A DNA stretch of 64,000 bases, from assembly GCA_028274465.1 (NCBI GenBank), contig CM051456.1, forward strand, positions 125,876,880-125,940,879. Direction: 5' to 3'. A program made the position numbers and the translations under genes. Position 1 is the stretch's first letter. Each line of letters begins with the position of its first letter. Below, in pieces: positions 32,247-42,371 of the stretch. The notes beneath the pieces are model-generated. The model did no database searches. It saw only the letters and a list, made by a program, of their open reading frames with translations, and had not been told where the DNA came from. The DNA comes from Plantago ovata (taxonomy: Eukaryota > Streptophyta > Magnoliopsida > Lamiales > Plantaginaceae).

Positions 32247-32555
32247 CTATAGCCATAAGGCTCCAGCATCTTTGAGCATGTTCTTCAGTGAACCATCGAG
32301 CTGATGATTCATGACAATGTCTGTGGATCCGACAAATTTCCCTCCAATAAACACAGCTGGTACAGTGGGGCTGCAGCCTAGCTTGATTAGTGCCCACTCA
32401 ATCTCTTTGCCTCTTGGATCTTCGTCTAGCTCGTGAATCATGGGGCTCACACCTTGCTCAAGGAAAAGTCTCTTGATAGCGTGGCACATGCAACATGAGC
32501 TCTTGCTGAAGATCACCACTGCTTTCTGAGACGAGAGTCTAGCTATCCGATCCAT
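32247..32555 (-). CDS. CC-type glutaredoxin, array copy 2
   Basis: 102 residues from [16 protein letters not shown] to GALWL, with CCMC at 21-24 and TVPAVFIGG. It differs from its neighbours by FLEQGVSP in place of FYDQGVSP and by [12 protein letters not shown] near the C-terminus. It is the most diverged of the array copies in that helix. The upstream Met at 32561 is in frame, but the shared MDRIA start is preferred. Its promoter is the closest match to the coding-less unit at 35 kb. Confidence 0.93.
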   Translation of the reverse strand: MDRIARLSSQKAVVIFSKSSCCMCHAIKRLFLEQGVSPMIHELDEDPRGKEIEWALIKLGCSPTVPAVFIGGKFVGSTDIVMNHQLDGSLKNMLKDAGALWL

Positions 32556-32697
32556 TGACAAAAAGTTCTCGTTTTAAATATATTGTTTTAGTATGTTGAC
32601 ACTAGAAATGCGATTCAGAGTATTTGAAGTAGGCTTCAAAGGTTGAGAGGATTTTGTATTTGACTCAGATGTGTGAAGGTAAGGATTCAAGGAACCA

Positions 32698-32705
32698 TAT
32701 TTATA
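32698..32705 (-). promoter_or_regulatory. TATA box of GRX copy 2
   Basis: TATAAATA on the minus strand, 143 bp upstream of the start codon. AAATATCT at 32777-32784. Confidence 0.7.
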
Positions 32706-34250
32706 GAAGAAAATTTGAATTACTGTTTAATGAAATAGATGAAAAAGGGTGGCGGGGAAAAAGTGGAGGTTCTGTTAGATATTTGGATAGATACTAAAAG
32801 CCTAAAACTCAATTATCAAGCAGCTTGAAATGGCCTTTGTTGAGACGATATGTTATAAATGCGCTGGAATTTTATCAGAGCATAAATCTGCAGTGTCACT
32901 GCCTTAAACGGATGGAATCACATACTGCCTAGCTAAAAATGGCACACGAATAACAACTTTGGGTGCATCATTCTTATCACGTGGATATGATATGCGCTAC
33001 ATGCTACTTGATTCTGATATTGGTAAGAATGTCAACTTTGACACTCTGGGAGAAAGTGATAGCTAAGAATCTGATGATTATTTGATATATATATAGAAGA
33101 GATGCTGGAAAAATGGTCCATTTAAAATATCTCTATCTCATGTATACTCTCGAAACACAAACTGATGGATGATGAGCATCATCTCTGTAAGGGTTTATAT
33201 GCACCTTGCAGCGTCATAAGGATCTTGAGGCAGAACTGTTAAGAACTAATCTGCATGTCTTGAGAATCCTCAATATCTATATGCATGAAATTACAGGAGA
33301 AGATCAACATTATCCGTCGCCATATACAAAGATTTAACCCATCAAATTAAGTGATATACTATGTACGTACGTGTTCTCTATCAGTAGTACTCCAGTTACT
33401 AGCTAGTATGCGTTAATTGTTTGCATTTTATTCATAGAAGCATCAAATTTCCATGTGTGTGCATTGCATGCATGGAATAAAGGGTCTTGGTGCATTAGCC
33501 CTTTGCTTGTTTTAGAATAAGGTGATTGATCCTGTCCAATTGGCATAAAATAGTATCAGCATCTGCTAATCATGAATATGAAGGGACATGATTAACTAAT
33601 TGACAATATTAGACACATATTAGACACATATTAGACACATCCCAGAAAATGATGGGGAATTTTTGAGAAATAACTACTTTATGATTAAAACAATGTAAGT
33701 GAATTCAGGAAAAACGCAAACCAAAAAGAAAAGAGACGAAAATGGTGACTTATTATGAGGAATTTCACATTAACTACTTGCATGGTGTGAGTTAAGGCAC
33801 ACATTCAGTCATGTTTTAAAGTAGCATGCATCTCTTTCCACACGTACGTTCCATCAATATTTTAGTATGTTGTTGGTCTCAATTGCCGGAGTAGAGTTTT
33901 TAGCTCTGGATTCCCGTTTTTCTAATATATAGGCGCTGTTTGGAAGCCAAGATGTACTGCTGTTAAGTTTGAAACTGTGCTGTTTAATTACTGTTATACT
34001 TTCTCAACTGAATTCTAAACTTCTCTTGTCAAGCTGCTTGATAATAAGAAAAAAGAGTCGAGTTTATGAAATTTGTAACATTATAGCTGAGGCATCAGCA
34101 GAGTACAAAAATAGTCTGCTGATATACATGGCTTGGTAAAGGTTGAGCATTGCGAAAGTGGAAGAAAAAAAGAGCAGAAAACAACAGACATTGCTTGAGT
34201 TGGCAATATTTAGGCCAAATCATGCATATACATTATATATAATCCTAGTA
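32706..34250. other. Promoter of copy 2 and 3' flank of copy 3
   Basis: The promoter homology extends to about 33095. A triple repeat of ATTAGACACAT lies near 33609-33642. From about 33760 the text matches the 3' flank also found near 36235. No gene is seen. Confidence 0.6.
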
Positions 34251-34559
34251 CTATAGCCATAAGGCTCCAGCATCTTTAAGCATGTTCCTCAGTGAACCAT
34301 TGAGCTGGAGATTCATGACAATGTCTGTGGATCCAACAAACTTCCCTCCTATAAATACGGCTGGTACAGTGGGGCTGCAGCCTAGCTTGATTAGAGCCCA
34401 CTCAATCTCTTTCCCTCTTGAATCTTCGTCTAGCTCGTGGATCATGGGGCTTACACCTTGGTCGTAGAATAGCCTCTTGACTGCATGGCACATGCAGCAT
34501 GAGCTCTTGCTGAAGATCACCACAGCTTTCTGAGATGACAGTTTGGCTATCCGATCCAT
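34251..34559 (-). CDS. CC-type glutaredoxin, array copy 3
   Basis: 102 residues starting [10 protein letters not shown], with CCMC at 21-24 and a GALWL end. The protein differs from copy 4 at a single residue (LGCSPT here, LGCNPT there), and promoters and leaders are also near-identical. The duplication is therefore recent or kept alike by gene conversion. An in-frame ATG six bases upstream (MTMDRIA) exists in copies 3 and 4 only. Confidence 0.93.
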   Translation of the reverse strand: MDRIAKLSSQKAVVIFSKSSCCMCHAVKRLFYDQGVSPMIHELDEDSRGKEIEWALIKLGCSPTVPAVFIGGKFVGSTDIVMNLQLNGSLRNMLKDAGALWL

Positions 34560-34691
34560 TGTCAACGTTGAAGCGAATGAAACAGTTAGAACAAGAATGT
34601 AGATGGAGAGTGTTAGAGAAGGCCGGTTGAAAGTTAAGAAAGATATTTGTATTGACTTGGTTGGTGATGGAAGTAAGTATCGAAGGAACTG

Positions 34692-34699
34692 TATTTATA
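34692..34699 (-). promoter_or_regulatory. TATA box of GRX copy 3
   Basis: TATAAATA on the minus strand, 133 bp upstream of the start codon. The AAATATCT seen in the other promoters is changed here (CAATATCT at 34772-34779). Confidence 0.7.
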
Positions 34700-34979
34700 G
34701 AGGGAAAATTTGAATTGTTTAATTGTAAAGAAGAGAGAAAAGGCTGATGACAGAAAAGTGAAGGTTCATTTAGATATTGGGATAGATGCTAAAACTCAAT
34801 TATCCTCTAGTTTGAAATGACCTTTGATCATGCTTTTCTTGATATTATAGTATTAGTCTATATAACTGGGCTGGAATATATGATCAGATCAAGCATAATT
34901 CTAGATAACTATAAGTGACAGACCGACGCTGTGGCACAGGCCTACATATAAGAATGGAATCTCATAAAGCGTAAGCTAA

Positions 34980-35620
34980 CAATATATAATTACATGAAGA
35001 ACAACTTGTGATTGTGTACATCTCATTGGAACTCTGAACTGACAATTGAACTTGGCCTGGTTACAAATGCTTTTCTTAGTATGTACTGTACAATTTTGCA
35101 TGACCAACTTTAGGTAAGCTAAGGTAGCTGTTACTAAAAGAAGCATATCAGTTTGTCTACTGTTTCTCATGCTTCTATATGTGTGAGGTAAGGTTTCGAG
35201 AAACCATATTTATAGATGAAAATTTGAATTATTTTATTAAATTGATTAATAGGGTGATGGGGAAAAAAGTGAAGGTTCTTTTAGATATTTGGATAGATAC
35301 TAAAAGCCTAAAACTGAATTATTCAGTAGTTTGAAATGGCCTTTCTGCTTGTTGAAATCATATCTTATAAGTTACAAAATGAGCTGGAATTTGATCAGAG
35401 CATAAATCTGCAGGCTCACTGCCTTAAACAGATGGAATCACATACATCCTAGCTAAAAATGGTACAGGAAGAACAACTTTAATTCGGGTGCATCATTCTT
35501 ATCATGTGGATATAGTATGCTCTACGTGCTACTTCTCTGATATTGGTAGGAATGTCAACTTTGACACTCTGGGAGAAAGTGATAGCTAAGAATCTGATGA
35601 TTATTTGACATGGAACAGAT
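34980..35620 (-). pseudogene. GRX unit without coding region (flank relic)
   Basis: 35030-35165 matches the 3' flank of copy 5 (38426-38585). 35175-35620 matches the promoter of copy 2 (32665-33095), including TATAAATA at 35207-35214 and AAATATCT at 35283-35290. Between them, where about 300 bp of GRX coding sequence plus UTRs should lie, there is essentially nothing. This is a unit of the array whose gene body has been deleted; no GRX codons remain that I can see. Confidence 0.8.
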
Positions 35621-36809
35621 CTTGAAACTTCCATCAGTTATGGAAAAATATACGGTGCATTAATCTAGTTTTCAGATTGAGCATAGGAATTTATATGAAC
35701 ATTTGAGATATCTATCTCAGATTCTACAAAACAAACTGATGGACAATGAATATCAGCTAGTTAGCTATCGTGTTGATTTTTATACCTTGTGAAGTCATGA
35801 GGAAGGATTTTTTATTTTTTTTACTCATCTTTACGATTTGAGGCCAGAATATGCACCAGCTGTTAAGCAATCTGCTTTGAGAATCTTCTATATTCATAGA
35901 AAAGTATGCCAGCTGAGAAGGACATTACTGGTAGAGATTGATATATTTGTGAAATATTATGGGGAAGAACAATGAGACCTCATAAGCATTATTTGTCTTC
36001 AGACGAAGATTTAATCCATCGAACTAAGTGATCACACACAGAAGTTTCTGATAGTAGTTTATCAACATTAACTCTGAAATATACTATATGTTTTTGTTAA
36101 TTAGTTGCCTTTTGTATTCATACAGCTTCAAATAATGTTTTAGAATTAGATGGTTGGTTTGTCCAATGGGGAATTATGGAGGCATATATAACTACCTTAT
36201 GATTAAAGAAAATGGTCACTTATATGAAGAATTTTCATTTGATGGATTTCAAACTGCTTGCATGGTGTGAATTAGAGGTAGCATGCATCATTTCCACACG
36301 TACGTTCCATCAATATTTTGGGATACATGGTACACATGTTGTCAGTCTCAGTTCTCAGAGTAGAGACTCTTAACTCTGGATTCAAGTTTCTCTAATGCAT
36401 GTCCGCTGTTCAGAAGCCATGATCGATGTGTACTGCTAAGTTTGAGAATTCACTGTTTTCTGTTTTTTCTCGAATGAATTATGAACAGCCAAACTTGTAC
36501 TGGTTTAAAAAAAAATTCTATAATTCTTTTACATGACTAATGTTGAGAGTGACCAAGGAATCAAATATCAATATGTTTATAATAATTACTGAAAATTATA
36601 AAAGAAAAAGAAAAAGAGACTTGAGTTCATAAAGTTGGTTATACATTATAGCTGAAGCATCAACAGAGAACAAAAATAGTCTGCTGATATACATGGCTCG
36701 GTGTAAAGGTTGAGCATAGCGAAAGTGGTAGAAAAAAGAGCAGAAAAACAGTACATTGCCTGCTTGGTTGGCAATGTTTAGGCCAAATCATGCATATATG
36801 ATCCTAGTA
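35621..36809. other. Spacer and 3' flank of GRX copy 4
   Basis: AT-rich. From about 36235 it matches the 3' flank of copy 3 (33770 onward, with shared text around CACACGTACGTTCCATCAA). No gene. Confidence 0.6.
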
Positions 36810-37118
36810 CTATAGCCATAAGGCTCCAGCATCTTTAAGCATGTTCCTCAGTGAACCATTGAGCTGAAGATTCATGACAATGTCTGTGGATCCGACAAAC
36901 TTCCCTCCAATAAATACGGCTGGTACTGTGGGGTTGCAGCCTAGCTTTATTAGAGCCCACTCAATCTCTTTCCCTCTTGAATCTTCGTCTAGCTCATGGA
37001 TCATGGGGCTTACACCTTGGTCGTAGAAAAGCCTCTTGACTGCATGGCACATGCAGCATGAGCTCTTGCTAAAGATCACCACAGCTTTCTGAGATGACAG
37101 TTTGGCTATCCGATCCAT
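36810..37118 (-). CDS. CC-type glutaredoxin, array copy 4
   Basis: 102 residues, identical to copy 3 except LGCNPT instead of LGCSPT. CCMC at 21-24, TVPAVFIGG and GALWL are present. TATA box at 37257-37264. Expected to act like copy 3. Confidence 0.93.
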   Translation of the reverse strand: MDRIAKLSSQKAVVIFSKSSCCMCHAVKRLFYDQGVSPMIHELDEDSRGKEIEWALIKLGCNPTVPAVFIGGKFVGSTDIVMNLQLNGSLRNMLKDAGALWL

Positions 37119-37256
37119 TGTCAACGTACGTTGAAGCGAATGAAACAGTTAGAACAAAAATATATATTGATGGAGAGTGTTAGAGAATGCTTGAAAGTTA
37201 AGAAAGAACTTTGTAGTTGACTGGGTTTGTGATGGAAGTAAGGATTGATGGAACTG

Positions 37257-37264
37257 TATTTATA
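37257..37264 (-). promoter_or_regulatory. TATA box of GRX copy 4
   Basis: TATAAATA on the minus strand, 139 bp upstream of the start codon. AAATATCT at 37337-37344. Confidence 0.7.
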
Positions 37265-38819
37265 GAGGGAAAATTTGAATTGTTTAATTGTAAAGAAGAG
37301 AGAAAAGGCTGATGACAGAAAAGTGAAGGTTCTTTTAGATATTTGGATAGATGCTAAAACTCAATTATCCTCTAGTTTGAAATGACCTTTGATCATGCTT
37401 TTCTTGATATCATATGTTATACTGTATATAATTGGGCTGGAATATATGATCAGATCAAGCATAATTTTAGATAACTATAAGTGACAGACCGACGTTGTGA
37501 CACAGGCCTACTATAAGAATGGAATCCCATAAAGCCTAAGCTAACAATATATAATTACATGAAGAACAACTTGTGTTTGTGTACATCTCTCTAATCCTGT
37601 GGATCTGATGCTTGTTGCTTGTTACATTGTTTGAAATTGGTACGGAATGTCAACTTTGATGTCCTTATAAATTAAATGATTGGTGAGAATCTGATAAAAT
37701 TTCACATGCATGGAGGAGATGCCAGCACACTTCGGACTGTTGCATTTGCGGGTTGGATTTGATTGAACATGGTACATGGTCCTGCAATCTTTAAGATACT
37801 GCAGGAAGCCATTGATGAAAAAAATACATAATTTATCAGGAAAAGGAATACATTCTAATTCTCTGCTATACCGAAATCTGATTAAGTATACAGTTTAATC
37901 TCTACATAGAGTAGACGAATAGCATAATCTTTGTGAATAGTTATGAGTGGAAGTTGCCAGACCAGTGAAATATGAATGTAACTGGCAGCCACCAGCCACT
38001 CTGTGGTGCACTGATTGCGCAACAAGCATCTCGTTGTCAACAGGACTGCAGTCCAGCCTGTCTCAGCCCTGATCCGAAATAAATCATTTTTATTTGTTGT
38101 ATCCTTCTTGCTTCCATTGTTCTTTTTTCATTTGCTTTTTATTCGTATCCCGTGTTGCTTATTTCCTAACACTAGGCTCTTGATGGATAAAATCTTCACA
38201 TCCTGAAACAGTCTTGTAGCATGTGTCACACGAATCCATATTGTTGCTGTCAACATTTTTGGATTCCCAGTATGTACTAACTTCCCAGTAGATATTGTCA
38301 ATTTTGCATTCTGATTTTCAATATATGCCTTGTTTTGGATGGATCACGTTTGCCAGTGTGAGTTATGTTAAGGAAAATGTTCTTAGCCAAGGCATTGATG
38401 TTATGTATAAGAAATTAAAAATGATCTCATTGGATCTCTGAACTGCCAATTGAACTTGCATGGACTAGTTGCAAACGCTTTTCTTAGCATTTACTGTAAA
38501 GTTTTGCTCGACAAATTTTAGGTAAGCTTAGCTAGCTCTTGCCAAAGAAGCATATCAGTTAGTATACTGTTTCTTTTGCTTCTATATCTTTTAGGTTACT
38601 ACTGTCAACCTGATAGTTATTGTAGCTATAAAAAGAAAGACTAATCAGTTTGCGAAATTAGTTCTACATTATAGCTAGTTGAAGCATCACCAAATTAAGT
38701 ACAAAAAGTAGTGTGCAACATGGCTCGGTATAAACTTCGAGCCTTGTGAAACAGGAAGATAACTAGTCATACTTTAGGCCAACTCATGTACTGCATGTTT
38801 CTGACTTATAACTCTAGTA
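37265..38819. other. Promoter of copy 4 and 3' flank of copy 5
   Basis: Promoter homology runs to about 37760. About 38310-38819 is the 3' flank of copy 5. Nothing coding is visible between. Confidence 0.6.
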
Positions 38820-39128
38820 TTATAGCCATAAGGCTCCAGCATCTTTAAGCATGTTCCTTAGCGAACCATTGAGCTGAAGGTTCATGACTGTGTCCGTGGA
38901 TCCAACAAACCTCCCTCCAATAAACACCGCTGGTACTGTGGGGCTGCATCCCATCTTGATTAGAGCCCACTCAATCTCTTTGCCTCTAGGGTCTTCGTCT
39001 ATCTCATGTACCATGGGGCTCACACCTTGGTCGAAGAAAAGCCTCTTGATAGCGTGGCACATGCAGCATGAGCTCTTGCTGAAGATCACCACTGCTTTCT
39101 GAGATGTCAGTTTAGCAATACGATCCAT
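38820..39128 (-). CDS. CC-type glutaredoxin, array copy 5
   Basis: 102 residues starting [20 protein letters not shown] at 21-24; distinctive [16 protein letters not shown] and IKMGCSP. Ends GALWL. Closest in several positions to copy 1 ([13 protein letters not shown] in both). TATA box at 39271-39278. Confidence 0.93.
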   Translation of the reverse strand: MDRIAKLTSQKAVVIFSKSSCCMCHAIKRLFFDQGVSPMVHEIDEDPRGKEIEWALIKMGCSPTVPAVFIGGRFVGSTDTVMNLQLNGSLRNMLKDAGALWL

Positions 39129-39270
39129 TGACTAATCTTGGTGCGTTGAAACGAATCAGATATATTGAACAAACTTTGACTGAGAGTGTAAGGGGAAAGG
39201 TCGAAAGTTAAGAGATCGAGAACTTTGTAGTTGACTTGGTTTGTGATGGCAGTAATGATTCATGGAAATA

Positions 39271-39278
39271 TATTTATA
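39271..39278 (-). promoter_or_regulatory. TATA box of GRX copy 5
   Basis: TATAAATA on the minus strand, 143 bp upstream of the start codon. AAATATCT at 39352-39359. Confidence 0.7.
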
Positions 39279-40479
39279 GAGGGAAAATTTGAACTGTTCA
39301 ATTGTAAAGAAGAGAAGAAAAGGCTGATGACAGAAAAGGGAAGGTTCTTTTAGATATTTGGATAGATGCTAAAATGACCCTTGTGCATCTTGAAATCATA
39401 TGTTATGGAATCTGATCATTCATCAGAGGCATCAAATGGATGGGAATCACATACCGCCCGACATATGGGTGCATCTTTTTTGCTGGTCATGTGGATATCA
39501 TTCGCGCTACGTGCTATTGTGTATGAGACTGGTATGGAATGTCAACTTTGACAAATGGAGTATGTGATCATAAGAATCTGGTGATTTTTGACAGGGAACC
39601 CTGCATCAGGTATGACAAAATGGTGCATTTCATTAGTTTTCCAACATGAGAGTTGGATTTGATTGAACATGTTCCTGAATCTATCTCAAGAACTTGAAGA
39701 ACAAATTAAACTGACAAACAGTGGAACTTTAGATATTGGATGATCGGTCTATGCGATTGAACAGTTGAACAACTCGCATAGAGGCTGAACCGGCCGGTAC
39801 GATATGAGAATACAGTTACATTTATGTTCCCTTTAGCTAATGTTCAGGAATTGAAGTGGCAATCTTATTTCGGAGACGGATAATGACATATATATACATT
39901 CTTGGGAGAGAAGTTCCAAATACATCATGCTTATGCAAGAGATAAATTGGATTTTAAATCGAATTTGATTTAGTTTTGCTAGTAGATTTTTAGGATGAAA
40001 CTAAGTATTTCCAGAGAAACAAAATACTGTAAAATGAATCAAGCTGAATGCAAGCAATACGGTGCGGGTGCATCGATAACATAACAAAAGGGGAATGGTT
40101 GAGATTTTTAGGGAAAGAACAGTTATAAAGATTAAAGATTAAAGACCAGAAGAGAAGCACGAGAAGTATGGTAAATCAGATTGGTACGCTTCAGAATTCA
40201 GATAAGAAAAGGCCCAATAACATATCCAGCCTTATTTATGCTGGGCTTTAGCCCAGCATATATACTTTGGTCCTGGCCTAAGCCAGCACATTATGGACTG
40301 CGCCAAGTCCACTGCAGTAAAGGTTCATTTCAAAAATAAATCAGAGGAGTCCGGTTTGGTTGTGTTGGGTTGGGTTATCGTATATCAGGACTAGTAACCC
40401 TTTGATTCAACTAATCTGAACTTAATATAAATTTCATTGAAGCAAATCAATACTGAACTGGAATGATCTGAGAATTGGA
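39279..40479. other. Promoter of GRX copy 5 and intergenic DNA
   Basis: GRX promoter homology to about 39700. The remainder is AT-rich with a small inverted repeat around GCTGGGCTTTAGCCCAGC near 40240. No gene is seen. Confidence 0.55.
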
Positions 40480-40910
40480 CTAATTTGAAATATTAATTTC
40501 AACTAAGCAAATGCAGAAAAAATTGACTTTGCTCTTCTCTGGCGCTAGGTAACCTGGTGAAAAACGTCCCAACTCATGGAACTTATCCACCAAGTCCAAC
40601 ACACCCATACTACCTTGCTTCAGCTCAAGATACTCCAGTTGCAATTGTAACTTAGTTAACTGCCGAAGAAAAAACTCTTTGAAGCGTCTCCAAGTCATCG
40701 GGTTGGTGGCTACTCTCTTGGGTGATCTTCATCGCATCCCACCAAAATTTAGCATTCTCAGTTATATGAGGAACAGTGCCCCTCAACCAAGTTTCCTCTG
40801 GAAACTCCAATGCACGAAACATCTTCTCGATCCATGTGATCCATTTTCAGCCTTAAGTGGATCCGAACCACCCTCAAACTTAGGATAGTTAGTTCTCTGA
40901 AACCTCTCAA
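40480..40910 (-). mobile_element. Ty3/gypsy retrotransposon Gag fossil
   Basis: The minus strand encodes pieces of a retrotransposon Gag core, with typical wording such as WRRFKEFFL, ELKQGSMGV and KFHELGRFSPGY, and, further upstream on that strand, text resembling a Gag N-terminal region. It is a broken fragment with no polymerase, integrase or LTR nearby. Old. Confidence 0.75.
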
Positions 40911-41290
40911 AGCAAGAAATTGTGTCTTGTCTTAGTTGACATTTTAGTTTCAACCGAGTAAATCAAAATTAAATTGAATTTTAAGGTGACAAAACAGTGC
41001 TTAATAACGAGAAACGTAAGTTAGCGATTGAGGACAAATTAACAAGTGTCAAGCCAAATTCATCCTGGATTACCGTAATTACCGGCCCAAGCTTCTAAAA
41101 CAATTTTTTGTTTGGCTTAGTTGAGGCCCAAATCTTTTTCCTTCTTAGCCCAAGTTCTAGGATCTAGTATTATTTTTATTTGAAAAAAACATTTCGGTTA
41201 ATTTTTAATTGTACGAAGAAAAATATGAAAATTCAAAAGAAGGAATAGGTGAAAGCCATACGTTAAAAAGCTTTGAGAAAGGGAAGAAGG

Positions 41291-42371
41291 GAGAAGAAGA
41301 TGAAGATTTTTCGAATTTATATGATCATTTCCATTCTAGTGTTTTAATCTGATATAAGTTCTTTATTAATAGATTTAAAAGGCTCTGAATGATAAGTGCA
41401 ACACTTAGAGAACAAAACTTCTCGCGTAAGAAGTTATCCACTCCACTAAAAGAAACACTTGGAGAACAAAACCTATATATATATGATAGTGCAACATCTG
41501 TACTAGGCCCTGTCAATTTTATCTTGAAATTATATAATATGCTATTTATTATTAATATCTTACTTATAATTTCAAAAAGAGTACTATTTGTGTGATTTTA
41601 ACCAAAAAAAAAAAAAAGAAAAGAAAAATCTAGGCTAGTACATCGTCTGTACTAGCAGAAAGTAGCAGTCAATTTTATCGTAAATTTACAAAATATGCTA
41701 TTTATTATTCATTCCGTACTTATAATTTTCAAAATGGTGTAATACTAGTATGATATCAAGTTTTAAAAAAAATATTCTAGTGCAAGATCTGTACTAGCGA
41801 AGAGACCCTGTCAATGTTATCTTGAAATTATATAATATGCTGCTTATTAATAATATATTACTTATAATTAATAAAAAAGAGTACTATTTGTGTGATTTTA
41901 GAAGAAAGTGTTTTAATCTTTTTTTTTTTTTGAATCGGCGAAAGTGTTTTAATCTGATACATGTTCTTTGTTAATAGTTTTGAAAGGCTCTCAATGATAA
42001 GTGCCAGAAGTTATTCGTTTCACCAAAAGGTATGATGGTTTTGTGGCAAGGCTTCAATGTCACAACCAAGAGGTCTTGTGTCCAACACTTGTTGGTGTCA
42101 ACTTTTTGGTGAACAACAGGTGTCGAACGCATGACCTGTTGGTTGTGGCATTGAAGTGTTTCCACTGAACCATCACAACTTTTGGTGCCCCTGAACCATC
42201 ACACCTTTTGGTGAAAGGTATATATAACTTCTGGGCCGAGAAGTTTCATTCTCCAAGTGTTGCACATTTTCATTCACAACATTTCAAAATTATAAATAAA
42301 GACCCCATCTATCAGATTAAAACACCAAAACGGAAATGATCATATAAATCGAGAATCTCATTCATCTTCTC
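41291..42371. mobile_element. Element with long (~140-bp) terminal inverted repeats
   Basis: The left arm, about 41291-41435, is repeated in inverted orientation at about 42220-42371. Shared blocks include TTTATATGATCATTTCC, GTTTTAATCTGATA and GTGCAACACTTRGAGAA. A third, direct copy of part of the left arm lies at 41943-42010. Between the arms are three tandem copies of a ~110-130 bp AT-rich unit (41500-41600, 41645-41745, 41788-41900). No coding capacity. It looks like a Mutator-type or foldback non-autonomous element; no clear target duplication found. Confidence 0.6.
41904..41955 (-). mobile_element. Minimal 20-bp retroposition scar with 16-bp target duplication
   Basis: GAAAGTGTTTTAATCT occurs at 41904-41919 and again at 41940-41955. 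The 20 bp between are, on the minus strand, GCCGATTC followed by twelve A. This has the form of a target-primed reverse transcription product truncated almost at its poly(A) tail. Confidence 0.75.

Larger units (their letters stand above)
26040..39700 (-). repeat. Tandem segmental array of CC-type glutaredoxin units
   Basis: Five intact units and one coding-less unit, each of roughly 1.2-1.7 kb. Each consists of a 3' flank, a GRX coding region and a promoter of about 400-500 bp, all on the minus strand. Approximate spans are 26040-27700, 31490-33100, 33760-34975, 34980-35620 (no coding part), 36230-37800 and 38310-39700. The lectin receptor kinase at 28961-31375 and its own flanks separate unit 1 from the rest. 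Flanks remain alignable by eye, so duplication was by unequal exchange of genomic DNA rather than retroposition. Confidence 0.85.
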
